The notes beneath the pieces were generated by a model. The model made no database searches, was not told the origin of the DNA, and saw only the letters and a list, made by a program, of their open reading frames with translations. From assembly GCA_028289425.1 (NCBI GenBank), contig JANQPL010000018.1, positions 310,001 through 374,000 of the forward strand: DNA of 64,000 nt, written 5' to 3'. Positions within the stretch are counted from its first letter, which is position 1. The number at the start of each line of letters is the position of its first letter. Of the stretch, positions 16,253-25,093 are shown piece after piece. This stretch comes from Alphaproteobacteria bacterium (GTDB lineage Bacteria > Pseudomonadota > Alphaproteobacteria > JANQMY01). The position numbers and the translations under genes are program-made.

Positions 16253-19200
16253 CTAAGCCGCTTTCTTCGCCTGCTCCGCCAGGTCCACCAGACCCTTCAG
16301 CAGCTTTTGAGTACCCGCCAGCCGGTCGTCGGGCGTGGGCCAATCGCGCATATAGACCACGGTTTGGTCGGGGCGCAGTTTGACCGTTTTCTGATGGGTA
16401 CTGATGAATTCCACCAGGCCCGCCGGATTGGCAAAGTCGTTGTTGCGGAAACTCACCACCACGCCTTTCGGCCCCGCCTCCACCTTCTCCACATTGGCCT
16501 CGCGGCAGAGCTTCTTAATGGTGACGATTTTGAGCAGGTGCTCCACCTCTTCCGGCAGGGCGCCGAAGCGGTCGATCAGTTCCGCGGCGAAAGCATCGAT
16601 GTCTTGGGCGTCTTCTACTTCCGACAGGCGGCGGTAGAGCGACAGACGCACATTCAAATCCGGCACATAGTTTTCGGGGATAAGCACCGCCGTGCCGATA
16701 TTGATCTGTGGCGACCATTGGCCGTCTTCGCTCGCATCGTCGGCGCCGTCGCGCAGGGCGCTCACCGCTTCTTCGAGCATTTCCTGGTAAAGCTCCAGGC
16801 CCACCTCTTTGATGTGGCCCGATTGCTCCTCCCCCAGAAGGTTGCCGGCGCCGCGAATATCCAGATCGTGGCTCGCCAGGCTGAAGCCCGCCCCAAGATG
16901 GTCGAGCGACTGCAGCACTTCCAGCCGCCGCTCCGCATTGGCGGTGAGTTTCTTGTTGGGCGGTACCGTGAAATAGGCGTATGCCCGCGACTTGGCGCGC
17001 CCCACCCGGCCGCGTAACTGATAGAGCTGGGAAAGCCCAAACATGTCCGCCCGGTGGATGATCATGGTGTTGGCGGTCGGGATGTCGAGGCCCGATTCCA
17101 CAATGGTGGTGGACACCAGCACATCGAACTTGCCGTCGTAGAACGCGTTCATCACCTCGTCGAGCTCCGACGGCGGCATCTGCCCGTGAGCGGTGACGAA
17201 CTTCACCTCAGGCACATGTTCCCGCAGGAACTCGGCCGCGTCGGTGAGATCCGCAATGCGCGGGCAAACATAAAAGCTTTGGCCGCCCCGGTAATGTTCA
17301 CGCAGCAGCGCTTCCCGCACGATCATGGGATCGAAGGGGCTCACAAAGGTGCGCACGGCCAGCCGGTCCACCGGCGGCGTGGCGATCAGCGACATCTCGC
17401 GTACCCCCGATAGCGCCAATTGCAGGGTGCGCGGAATGGGCGTTGCCGTGAGGGTCAGCACATGCACATCGGCCCGGAGCTGCTTGAGCTTTTCTTTGTG
17501 GGCCACGCCGAAATGTTGTTCTTCATCGACGATCAGCAGGCCCAGATCTTTGAACTTAACGGTCTTGCCCAACAGAGCGTGGGTCCCAATGACGATATCT
17601 ATGTCGCCCGAGGCCATGCCCTCTTTGGTTTCAGCAATATCCTTCGCCGACACCAGGCGCGAGAGCTGCCGGATTTTGAGCGGCCAATCGGCAAAACGAT
17701 CCGTGAACGTCTGATAATGCTGGCGGCACAAGAGCGTGGTCGGCACCACCACGGCCACTTGATGGCCGGACATGGCCGCCACGAATGCCGATCGCAGCGC
17801 CACTTCGGTTTTGCCGAAGCCCACATCGCCGCAGACCAGCCGGTCCATGGGGCGCTGTTGGCCCAAATCTTCCAGCACGTCTTCGATGGCGTTTTCCTGA
17901 TCTTCCGTTTCCTCGAACGGGAAGCGGGCGCAAAATTCCGCATAGACCCCGTCCGGCGTCGGGATCGATTGGGAGTGGCGTAATTCCCGCGCGGCGGCCA
18001 CTTTGATCAGCTGTTCCGCCATATCGCGGATGCGCTCTTTGAGCTTCGCCTTGCGCGCCTGCCAGGCGCCGCCGCCCAGCCGGTCCAGCTGAATGCCTTC
18101 GTCTTCCGACCCGTAGCGGCTCAAAAGCTCAATGTTTTCAACCGGCAAATAGAGCTTGTCGTCATTGTGGTAGAGGATGAGCAGGCAGTCATGGGGCGCG
18201 CCGGAGACTTCCAAGGTTTTGAGCCCGTCGTAGCGGCCAATGCCGTGGTCCACATGAACCACCAGGTCCCCCAGCTCCAAGGTGCCCGCATCTTGGATGA
18301 AGTCGGCGCCGCGTTTGGTTTTCTTCCGTGAACGGATGAGCCGGTCGCCCAGAATGTCCTGTTCGCTGATGACGGCGAGATCTTCCGTCTCAAAGCCGTT
18401 TTCAAGGCCGAGCACGGCCAAACCGATTTCATCGCCGCGGGTCGCTTGCGCCGAAGGCCAGTCCTTCACCAGCACCGTGTTTTCCACACCGTGATCGGCC
18501 AGCACGCCCTTCAACCGTTCGCGGGCACCGACGCTCCAGCTTGCGAGCAACACGCGTTTCTTGGCGGACCGCAGTGTTGCGATGTGTCCCGCCACAGCGT
18601 CAAACACATTGACGCCTTCCTGCGCCCGCTCGGCGGCGAAATTGCGCCCGCGCTTACCGGTGAGGTTGAGGATCTGTTCGCCTTCCGCGCCCTCGGGCCG
18701 TTGGAACGGCGTGAAGGCCCGCGCATTGAGCGCCGACAGCCGGTCGGTCCATTCCTCCTTGGACAGATAAAGCAGCGTTGGCGGCAATGGCTTGTAGACC
18801 ACGCCGCTCAAGGACAGCTTGTTCCTGGGCTGATCCATGGCCGCTTTACGGCTGTCATAATAATCGTTGATGATGTCGTAGCGGCTTGCTACCGCTTCTT
18901 CGTCCAGCGTGTCGAGAGACACGATGGCATTCGGCACATAGTCGAAAACGGTCACCAGCTCTTCGTGGAAGAGCGGCAGCCAATGTTCCATGCCGATATG
19001 CTTGCGGCCGGCGCTGACCGATTCATAAAGCTGGTCTTCATCGGTAACGCTGCCGAACTGCGCGCGGTAGCCGCGGCGGAAGCGGTTGATGGTGTCTTCG
19101 TCCAGCAGCACTTCACTCACCGGCACCAGGTCGATTTCGTTCACTTGGCCCGTGGTGGTCTGACTGTCCACATCGAAGGTGCGCAAGGCATCGAGCGTGT

Positions 19201-19765
19201 CGCCGAAGAAATCAAAGCGAAGCGGTGCTGCCGCGCCGGGCGGGAATACATCTACAATGCCGCCGCGCACCGCGTAGTCACCATATTCGGCAACCACGCT
19301 CGCCCGGTGATAGGCGTTGGTTTCCAGATAAGCGGTTAACTCATCGAGCGCGATACGGTTGCCCACATGGGCGTGGAACGTGGCGCCGGTGACGAAGTCC
19401 GCCGTCGGCACGCGCTGGATGGCGGCGTTGACCGTGGTGACGACAATGAGTGGCGGTGGGTTTTCGGACGCCCGGTGACGCTCAAGCGCGCTCAGCGCCG
19501 CCAGGCGTTCCGACGCGATCTCCGCTTTGGGCGACACCCGGTCATAAGGCAGACAGTCCCAGGCCGGGAAGAAAATGATCTCGTAATCGGGGGCGAAGAA
19601 GCGCACAGCTTCCGAAAACGCGGCGGCCCGCGCATCGTCGCGCGCAATGTGCAGCACCGGTGCCGAGCGGGCGCGCGCCAGATCGGCCACCACCAGGGCG
19701 TCGAACCCTTCGGGCACCCCGCCGACGGTCAGCCGGCCTTCCTGCGATGCGAGATCAAGAGTCAT
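16253..19765 (-). CDS. mfd: Transcription-repair coupling factor Mfd
   Basis: The 1170-residue DNA translocase removes stalled RNA polymerase from lesions and recruits UvrA. Order of regions: UvrB-like N-terminal module (FFPAWDCLPYDRVSPKAE), the RNA-polymerase interaction domain around residue 505 (VVHVDHGIGRYDGL), the RecG-like helicase core with Walker A GDVGFGKTEVALRSA near 650, DEEQHFGV near 748, VESGLDIP, QLRGRVGR, and the C-terminal TRCF domain. Length matches the family. It lies 131 bases after sdhE on the same strand, with a long palindrome in the gap. Clustering with sdhE and recG is common in alphaproteobacteria. Confidence 0.98.
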   Translation of the reverse strand: MTLDLASQEGRLTVGGVPEGFDALVVADLARARSAPVLHIARDDARAAAFSEAVRFFAPDYEIIFFPAWDCLPYDRVSPKAEIASERLAALSALERHRASENPPPLIVVTTVNAAIQRVPTADFVTGATFHAHVGNRIALDELTAYLETNAYHRASVVAEYGDYAVRGGIVDVFPPGAAAPLRFDFFGDTLDALRTFDVDSQTTTGQVNEIDLVPVSEVLLDEDTINRFRRGYRAQFGSVTDEDQLYESVSAGRKHIGMEHWLPLFHEELVTVFDYVPNAIVSLDTLDEEAVASRYDIINDYYDSRKAAMDQPRNKLSLSGVVYKPLPPTLLYLSKEEWTDRLSALNARAFTPFQRPEGAEGEQILNLTGKRGRNFAAERAQEGVNVFDAVAGHIATLRSAKKRVLLASWSVGARERLKGVLADHGVENTVLVKDWPSAQATRGDEIGLAVLGLENGFETEDLAVISEQDILGDRLIRSRKKTKRGADFIQDAGTLELGDLVVHVDHGIGRYDGLKTLEVSGAPHDCLLILYHNDDKLYLPVENIELLSRYGSEDEGIQLDRLGGGAWQARKAKLKERIRDMAEQLIKVAAARELRHSQSIPTPDGVYAEFCARFPFEETEDQENAIEDVLEDLGQQRPMDRLVCGDVGFGKTEVALRSAFVAAMSGHQVAVVVPTTLLCRQHYQTFTDRFADWPLKIRQLSRLVSAKDIAETKEGMASGDIDIVIGTHALLGKTVKFKDLGLLIVDEEQHFGVAHKEKLKQLRADVHVLTLTATPIPRTLQLALSGVREMSLIATPPVDRLAVRTFVSPFDPMIVREALLREHYRGGQSFYVCPRIADLTDAAEFLREHVPEVKFVTAHGQMPPSELDEVMNAFYDGKFDVLVSTTIVESGLDIPTANTMIIHRADMFGLSQLYQLRGRVGRAKSRAYAYFTVPPNKKLTANAERRLEVLQSLDHLGAGFSLASHDLDIRGAGNLLGEEQSGHIKEVGLELYQEMLEEAVSALRDGADDASEDGQWSPQINIGTAVLIPENYVPDLNVRLSLYRRLSEVEDAQDIDAFAAELIDRFGALPEEVEHLLKIVTIKKLCREANVEKVEAGPKGVVVSFRNNDFANPAGLVEFISTHQKTVKLRPDQTVVYMRDWPTPDDRLAGTQKLLKGLVDLAEQAKKAA

Positions 19766-19784
19766 GTATCAGAATTGGCCCAGG

Positions 19785-19857
19785 CCATCCCACTCCCCCG
19801 TCCCAACCACCCCAAGGGTACCCTGTATCGGGTGGTTGGGACGGGGGAGTGGGATGG
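19785..19857. repeat. Long GC-rich palindromic repeat, copy B (73 bp)
   Basis: Perfect 28-base arms (19785-19812 and 19830-19857; the left begins CCATCCCACTCCCCCG) with a 17-base loop containing GGGTACCC. It is a second copy of the element at 9402-9512 and sits between sdhE and mfd, 20 bases before the mfd start. As RNA it would form a very stable hairpin in the sdhE-mfd spacer. Confidence 0.9.
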
Positions 19858-19896
19858 CTTAGCCCTCATTAAAACAAAGAAATTAAGGGGAGCCTT

Positions 19897-20184
19897 TTAC
19901 GTCGAAACGCCGCTGCGGTCGAGATAATCGAGCCTACAAATAGCCTGCATGAGCGGGGTGTTATATTTGCGGGGAATTTCTTCCCGGCCCGAGATCCATT
20001 TGTAGAGTTGCGTGTCGGGCAAGGAAATCAGCGCCGTGTATTCATCCAGATCCGCATCGGACAGGCTGCTCAAGCGCGCATCGGCGAATTGCCCCAAAAT
20101 CAGGTCCATTTCGCGGGTCCCCCGATGCCAAGATTGATATTTTAAGCGCTTTAGGCGGCGTTCCCGATCACTCACCCCGTCCAT
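19897..20184 (-). CDS. sdhE: FAD assembly factor SdhE (succinate dehydrogenase assembly factor 2 family)
   Basis: A 95-residue protein with the family hallmark RGTREMD at residues 21-27, followed by a short helical bundle (LSDADLDEYTALI, WISGREEIP). The family promotes covalent FAD attachment to SdhA. The N-terminal DRERRLKRLKYQSWH is characteristic. It is divergent from recG and upstream of mfd on the same strand, a conserved neighbourhood in alphaproteobacteria. Confidence 0.93.
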   Translation of the reverse strand: MDGVSDRERRLKRLKYQSWHRGTREMDLILGQFADARLSSLSDADLDEYTALISLPDTQLYKWISGREEIPRKYNTPLMQAICRLDYLDRSGVST

Positions 20185-20293
20185 GCATCACTTTCCTTAG
20201 ATCCTTGCCTTGCTAGCGATATAATAGGCGCATCCCTTTTTGTCAGCCGCAAGACCTGCCTTGCCGCCAATTTCCGCGAAATCGTGCCCTTTT

Positions 20294-22381
20294 ATGGCTC
20301 AACGCCCCGACATTCTGTTTCCCCTGTTCGTCCAGATCCGAACCCTGAAAGGCGTGGGCCCGCGCATCGAAAAGCTGGTGGAGCGGGTGGCGGGGCCCAA
20401 AATTGTCGATCTGCTGTGGACCCTGCCCACGGGTGTGATCGATCGCAGTCATCGTCCTCAGATCACCGCCGCTCAAGACGGCGCGCTGGCGACCATCACC
20501 GTGCGGGTGGAGCAGCATCAGGTGCCGCGAAACCCGCGGGTGCCTTATCGGGTGCGCTGTTCGGACGAAACCGGCGTGATCGATCTGGTCTTCTTTCGGG
20601 GCGACAAGAAATACCTGCAAAGCGTTCTGCCCGTTGGGGAAACGCGGATTGTGAGCGGCAAGGTGGACTATTACCGGGGCGAGCCGCAAATGACACATCC
20701 CGACCATATTCTCACCGAAGAAGAATTCGCCGACCTGCCCCCTTACGAGCCGGTCTATCCGCTGACGGCGGGCCTCACCCAAAAGACCATGGCGAAAGCG
20801 GTTGGCCAGGCAGTGGACCGCGCGGCCGATCTGCCCGAATGGCAAGATGCATCCTGGCTTAAGCAACAGGATTGGCAGAATTGGCTTGCCGCCCTGCGCG
20901 AGGCACATCAGCCGGAGGCGCTCTCGAGCCTCGACCCCCTGACACCCGCCCGTCAGCGCCTGGCCTATGACGAGTTGCTTGCCAACCAGCTCGCGCTTGG
21001 CCTTGTCCGCGCGCGGATGAAGCGCCTGTCGGGCCGGCCGATCAAAGGCACGGGCGAGTTGCGGCGCAAAGTGATCGCCGCCCTGCCCTTTGAACTCACC
21101 GGGTCCCAGAAACAGGCCATGGAAGAGATCGATGCGGACATGGCATCCGATTTGCGCATGTTGCGCATGCTTCAGGGGGATGTGGGCTCGGGCAAAACGA
21201 TTGTGGCTTTGCTCGCCATGCTCAACGCGGTGGAAGCAGGCGCCCAGGCCGCCATCATGGCGCCTACGGAAATACTGGCGCGCCAGCATTATGAAACGGT
21301 GCAGCCTTTGGCGGAGGCCGCCGGCGTGGGCATCGCTCTGCTCACCGGCCGCGATAAGGGCAAGGTACGCGACGGCATTTTGACTCATGTAGCCGATGGC
21401 AGCCTGCCCATTCTGATCGGCACCCATGCCCTCTTCCAAGAAGATGTAGCGTTCAAAGATCTCGCCATCGCCGTGGTAGACGAACAGCACCGCTTCGGGG
21501 TGCATCAGCGGCTTGCGCTGTCGGGCAAAGGTCAGTTGACGGATGTGCTGGTGATGACGGCAACGCCGATCCCCCGCACCCTGACGCTCACCATTTATGG
21601 AGACATGGACAATTCCCAATTGCGCGACAAGCCGGCGGGGCGCAAGCCTATCGAAACCCGCGTCATGCCCAGCGACCGACTGGAAGATGTGATCGCGCAC
21701 TTGCAAAAGGCGCTGGATGCAGGTGCCCGCGCCTATTGGGTGTGCCCGCTGGTGGAAGATTCCGAGGCGCTGGACGTCACCGCCGCCGAAGAACGCTACC
21801 GGCATTTGTCGGCAACGCTTAAAGGCAAGGTGGGCCTCGTGCACGGGCGCATGAAAGGGCCGGAAAAAGATGAAGTCATGCATGACTTCCAGACGGGCCG
21901 CCTCAACGTGTTGGTGGCAACCACGGTGATTGAGGTGGGCGTCAACGTGCCCGAAGCGACGATCATGATTATCGAGGATGCGGAACGCTTTGGCCTCGCC
22001 CAACTCCACCAGCTACGTGGACGCGTGGGCCGCGGCGACAAACCCTCAAGCTGCTTGCTGCTTTATCAAGGCCCTTTGGGCGAAACCGCCAAAGCGCGGT
22101 TGAAGATCATGCGCGAGACCGAAGACGGCTTCAAAATCGCCGAGGAAGATTTGCGCTTGCGCGGCAGCGGCGAATTGCTGGGCACGCGGCAAAGCGGCAT
22201 GCCCGTGTTCCGTTTGGCGGACTTGTCCGTCCACGGAGAGCTGCTGGCCGCCGCCCGCGACGATGCGGTGATGATTTTGCAGAAAGATCCGGAGTTGGAG
22301 TCCGACCGTGGTGCGGCGCTACGCACCCTGCTCTATCTGTTCGAGCGCGACGAGGCGGTGAAGCGCCTGAGGTCGGGGTGA
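20294..22381 (+). CDS. recG: ATP-dependent DNA helicase RecG
   Basis: The 695-residue branch-migration helicase has the usual plan: an N-terminal wedge/OB region (LKGVGPRIEKLVERV and LVFFRGDKKYL), then the helicase core with Walker A GDVGSGKTIVALLAML near residue 297, DEQHRFGVHQR near 395, TATPIPRTL, VIEVGVNVP, and LRGRVGRG. The C-terminal domain contains LRLRGSGELLGTRQSG. It restarts stalled forks and processes Holliday junctions. The frame is open from 20240, but the ATG at 20294 gives the expected start; no strong SD is visible. It converges with the DUF502 gene, with a hairpin between. Confidence 0.97.
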   Translation: MAQRPDILFPLFVQIRTLKGVGPRIEKLVERVAGPKIVDLLWTLPTGVIDRSHRPQITAAQDGALATITVRVEQHQVPRNPRVPYRVRCSDETGVIDLVFFRGDKKYLQSVLPVGETRIVSGKVDYYRGEPQMTHPDHILTEEEFADLPPYEPVYPLTAGLTQKTMAKAVGQAVDRAADLPEWQDASWLKQQDWQNWLAALREAHQPEALSSLDPLTPARQRLAYDELLANQLALGLVRARMKRLSGRPIKGTGELRRKVIAALPFELTGSQKQAMEEIDADMASDLRMLRMLQGDVGSGKTIVALLAMLNAVEAGAQAAIMAPTEILARQHYETVQPLAEAAGVGIALLTGRDKGKVRDGILTHVADGSLPILIGTHALFQEDVAFKDLAIAVVDEQHRFGVHQRLALSGKGQLTDVLVMTATPIPRTLTLTIYGDMDNSQLRDKPAGRKPIETRVMPSDRLEDVIAHLQKALDAGARAYWVCPLVEDSEALDVTAAEERYRHLSATLKGKVGLVHGRMKGPEKDEVMHDFQTGRLNVLVATTVIEVGVNVPEATIMIIEDAERFGLAQLHQLRGRVGRGDKPSSCLLLYQGPLGETAKARLKIMRETEDGFKIAEEDLRLRGSGELLGTRQSGMPVFRLADLSVHGELLAAARDDAVMILQKDPELESDRGAALRTLLYLFERDEAVKRLRSG

Positions 22382-22397
22382 GGATGAACCTCCTCGG

Positions 22398-22426
22398 GTC
22401 ATTCGCCGACTTGGTTGGCGAATGAC
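22398..22426. terminator. Hairpin between convergent recG and DUF502 genes
   Basis: GTCATTCGCC (22398-22407) pairs perfectly with GGCGAATGAC (22417-22426) across a nine-base loop. There is no U-tract on either side, so it may be a factor-independent-like stem for both strands, or a 3' stabilising hairpin. Confidence 0.5.
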
Positions 22427-22450
22427 AGTAAGGGAGTAGGACGCCCTCGC

Positions 22451-23260
22451 CTACGCCACTTTCTCTTTGTCGTCGTCGGTGTTGGCGGCGTCTTTGGGCG
22501 CGGTTGCGTCCGCCCCCTCTTCATCCGCCATGCGCTCTTCGAGAATGCGGCGGGCGCCTTCGATGGTGGTGGAGTTGATGGAGGCGACGCCGTTGGGATG
22601 GTCGGGTTCCACAATGCCGGCGGAGATTATAAGCTTCGCCGCCTGCTCCACGGTCATATCCAAAATCACGATTTCGGATTTGGGTACGAACAGCAAAAAG
22701 CCCGATGTGGGGTTGGGTGTGGTGGGAAGAAACACGCTGACCATTTCGGGATCCGCATGGGCCGTGATCTCACCTTTGGTCTGTGTGGTGACGAACACCA
22801 CCGCCCAGATGTTCTCTCGCGGGTATTGGATGAGCCCCACTTGTTGGAAGCTTGACTGATGGTCGGCCGCCACCGTCTCGAAAATCTGTTTGAGCGCGCC
22901 GTAAATGCTGCGCACAACCGGCATGCGCGCAATGATCCGGTCGCCTAGATTGATGATCGACCGGCCGAACAGGTTCTTGGTGAAAATGCCCAGCATCAGC
23001 AGGGCGATGAACACGATCAGCAAGCCCAAGCCGGGGATCGTGAACGGCGGGCTGTATTGCTCCGGGATCAGCGGTGTTACCCGGTTGTCCACAAAGGCAA
23101 TAAAATTCCAGGTGAGGTAGATCGTAATGCCGATGGGGGCCGCGACAACCAGGCCGGTCAGAAAATTATTGCGCAAGCTGCCGAACGCCCGCGCCATGCG
23201 CGACGGTGGCGGTGGCGGCTCGTCACCGAATTCCCGTTTCTTACGTGCCATATCGTCCAT
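22451..23260 (-). CDS. DUF502 family membrane protein
   Basis: A protein of about 269 residues with a basic/Pro-rich N-terminus, two transmembrane helices (NFLTGLVVAAPIGITIYLTW and GLLIVFIALLMLGIF), and the conserved soluble part beginning FGRSIINLGDRIIARMPVVRSIYGA, the family signature. VVFVTTQTKGEI and FLPTTPNPTSGFLLFVPK follow. The function of the family is not established; it is widespread in proteobacteria. The frame opens at a TTG nine codons upstream; the ATG of MDDMARK is preferred. Confidence 0.88.
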   Translation of the reverse strand: MDDMARKKREFGDEPPPPPSRMARAFGSLRNNFLTGLVVAAPIGITIYLTWNFIAFVDNRVTPLIPEQYSPPFTIPGLGLLIVFIALLMLGIFTKNLFGRSIINLGDRIIARMPVVRSIYGALKQIFETVAADHQSSFQQVGLIQYPRENIWAVVFVTTQTKGEITAHADPEMVSVFLPTTPNPTSGFLLFVPKSEIVILDMTVEQAAKLIISAGIVEPDHPNGVASINSTTIEGARRILEERMADEEGADATAPKDAANTDDDKEKVA

Positions 23261-23484
23261 AGGTCGGGTCTTTTCACGATCTGTCAACTGGCCCCGCGAA
23301 ATTAGACCCCGAAAGCCGTTAGAAACTTCCTAAGCGGCACAGCTGCGCGTGTGCGCCGTTAAGAGTTACGCAATCTATGGCTCAGCATTGCCTGCGAATT
23401 AGGCAGAACATTGACGCCAAGTTAATTTAGTCATCGCAACGCGCTGGGTTAGGATGCGCCAACAACACCTTGTGAGGACACGCC

Positions 23485-24294
23485 ATGCCGCAGCTCAAGA
23501 CCGACATTCAAGACCATATCGCGCTTGTGACCATCACCAACCCGCCACGGGGCTACATGAACAATGAAACCGTTCAGGAATTGATCGCGGCACAGAAGGA
23601 ATTGGATGCCAATGACGACGTGCGGGTGGTGGTCTTCACCGGCGGCGTGCCGGGCGTCTTTATACGCCATTATGATGTGGGCGAAATTCTAGTCTACCAG
23701 GACATAGCGCGGAAGGCCGCTGCTGAGGGCAACACCGATCCGGCGCCCGAACCTGCCGTGCAGGCCTTCTACAATGTGATCGATTTTTGGCGGAAACCGA
23801 CGATTGCGGCGATCAACGGGTTTTGCCAAGGCGGCGGATTTGAGTTTGCGCTTTCCTGCGATATCCGCGTTGCTCAGGACGGCGACTATCGCATCGGCCT
23901 GCCGGAGTCCAACATCGGCATCTTTCCGGGCGCGGGCGGGACCCAGCGGCTGACGCGGCATATTGGCGTGTCGCGCGCCCTGGAGATGATCCTCCGGGGG
24001 CGGACGGTCGGTCCCCGCGAAGCGGCGGAAGTGGGCATGATCCACGAAGTCGCCCCGGGCAGCAATGTGCTCGACCACGCCTTGGTCATCGCCCGCGATC
24101 TGGCCTCCAAAACGCCGGCGTCTCTTACGATCATCAAAGAGCTCATTAAGCCGGCCCCCGACCGCACACTGGCCGAGGGGCTAAGGATGGAATATGAGGG
24201 GTTTGCGGCGCTCATCCGCGACGATGACGGCTCCAAACACCTGATGGAGGCCTTCCTCGCCCAGGGCGAGGACATCAATAAGGTAGGATCATAG
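23485..24294 (+). CDS. Enoyl-CoA hydratase/isomerase (crotonase) family protein
   Basis: The 269-residue protein has a crotonase core: IAAINGFCQGGGFEFALSCD with E120, and GLPESNIGIFPGAGGTQRL with E141, the two glutamates needed for hydration. The oxyanion-forming loop reads GVPGVFIRHYDVGEI, in which HYD replaces the common SAGAD, a variation found in related groups. It likely hydrates 2-enoyl-CoA, but crotonase members also catalyse isomerisation or cleavage. A GTGAGGACACGCC precedes the ATG. No beta-oxidation gene is adjacent; a GIY-YIG cassette follows. Confidence 0.88.
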   Translation: MPQLKTDIQDHIALVTITNPPRGYMNNETVQELIAAQKELDANDDVRVVVFTGGVPGVFIRHYDVGEILVYQDIARKAAAEGNTDPAPEPAVQAFYNVIDFWRKPTIAAINGFCQGGGFEFALSCDIRVAQDGDYRIGLPESNIGIFPGAGGTQRLTRHIGVSRALEMILRGRTVGPREAAEVGMIHEVAPGSNVLDHALVIARDLASKTPASLTIIKELIKPAPDRTLAEGLRMEYEGFAALIRDDDGSKHLMEAFLAQGEDINKVGS

Positions 24295-24320
24295 AATGAA
24301 ACTCGTTACTACCCCGGCCC

Positions 24321-24438
24321 CCCCCCGGTCCGCGCTTTGCGCGGCCGGAGGACAGGCTTCGCGAGCCTGTGCAATCCAATTGGAAATGAGAATGGTTCAT
24401 GGATTACCCGGACGCGCTTCGCTTGCCGGGTAATGACG
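24321..24438. repeat. Compound palindromic repeat upstream of the first GIY-YIG gene
   Basis: Three hairpins in a row: CCGGTCCGCGC-TTT-GCGCGGCCGG (24325-24348), CAGGCT-TCGCG-AGCCTG (24353-24369), and ATTACCCGG (24403-24411) with CCGGGTAAT (24426-24434). The last unit has the form TGGAT-stem-loop-stem-ATGACG. The first hairpin resembles the inside of copy A at 9.4 kb; the last has relatives at 24.75 and 35.9 kb. CAATCCA and TGGATT face each other across a spacer, giving a REP-doublet layout. Confidence 0.8.
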
Positions 24439-24453
24439 AACTGTTATTGGACG

Positions 24454-24735
24454 ATGCCTTCATACGTCTACATCCTTGCAAGCAAGTACAATGGCACGCT
24501 CTATGTCGGCGTAACGAGCGACTTGATCAGGCGTGTCTGGGAACATAAAGAAGGCATCGTTCCAGGATTCACGAAACGTTACGGTGTCAAGCAGCTTGTT
24601 TACTTCGAAGTCCATCAGGAGATCGGACACGCAATCCACAGGGAAAAACGGATGAAGAAGTGGTCACGCGCAATGAAAACCCGGCTGATTGAAAAAGAAA
24701 ATCCCAAGTGGATCGATCTTTACCAGACACTATAA
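24454..24735 (+). CDS. GIY-YIG domain nuclease, solitary, palindrome-flanked (copy 1)
   Basis: A 93-residue single-domain protein of the UPF0213/YhbQ-like GIY-YIG group. It has YVYILASKYNGTLYVGVT (the GIY and YIG strands as YVYI and YVGV), the Arg region LIRRVWEHK, GIVPGFTKRYGV, and the helix AIHREKRMKKW with the expected catalytic Glu. A homologue on the other strand at 37.3 kb shares most of these blocks. The gene is bracketed by inverted palindromes whose ATGACG/CGTCAT boxes face it, 15 bases before the ATG and 9 after the stop. The frame is open from 24337, but that extension is repeat sequence. Confidence 0.9.
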   Translation: MPSYVYILASKYNGTLYVGVTSDLIRRVWEHKEGIVPGFTKRYGVKQLVYFEVHQEIGHAIHREKRMKKWSRAMKTRLIEKENPKWIDLYQTL

Positions 24736-24743
24736 CCCCTTTT

Positions 24744-24866
24744 GCGTCATTGCCCGGCGCCAGTCCGGGCAATCCATTCGGGAGTGAGGATCGTTCATGG
24801 ATTACCCGATCGGAGATTATCCTTGTGCTAGCTAAAGGCCAGACACGAGGGCCGAGTAACGACGCG
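24744..24866. repeat. Compound palindromic repeat downstream of the first GIY-YIG gene
   Basis: Begins with GCGTCATTGCCCGG and a perfect TTGCCCGG / CCGGGCAA stem (24750-24757, 24765-24772) ending in ATCCA. After a spacer comes a decayed second half, TGGATTACCCGAT to GCCGAGTAACGACG. The spacer GTGAGGATCGTTCATGGATT is similar to that in the preceding repeat. The remaining 227 bases up to the glutaminase gene show no gene or clear motif other than a GAGGAG ribosome site. Confidence 0.75.
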
Positions 24867-25093
24867 CATTGTTGCGGCATGGGGCATCAATAAGGTTGAT
24901 CCGTAAACTCAACCTATCACCGCAAAATCGCAGGAATGCAGGGCATATTTGCCAAAAATCGCTGACCTTGCGTTTTCCACGTTTTCTCACACGCGCGCTC
25001 CAACGGTTGCTCTCACGCCCCTTGAACATATCAGGGTTACCTCAAACCTCTCCCTTAACAAGGAGAAAGCGTTTGCGCAGTAGAGGAGACTGG

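Noticed and set aside
18446-19339. 297-codon plus-strand frame inside mfd
   Set aside because: Shadow of mfd on the opposite strand; no motif.
20243-22009. 588-codon open frame on the minus strand inside recG
   Set aside because: It is a frame shadow of GC-rich recG with low-complexity His/Arg-rich translation; no domain and no ribosome site.
24321-24866. Possible CRISPR or tandem repeat array
   Set aside because: The repeats are palindromic doublets in unequal spacing, flanking a gene; there is no regular repeat-spacer pattern.
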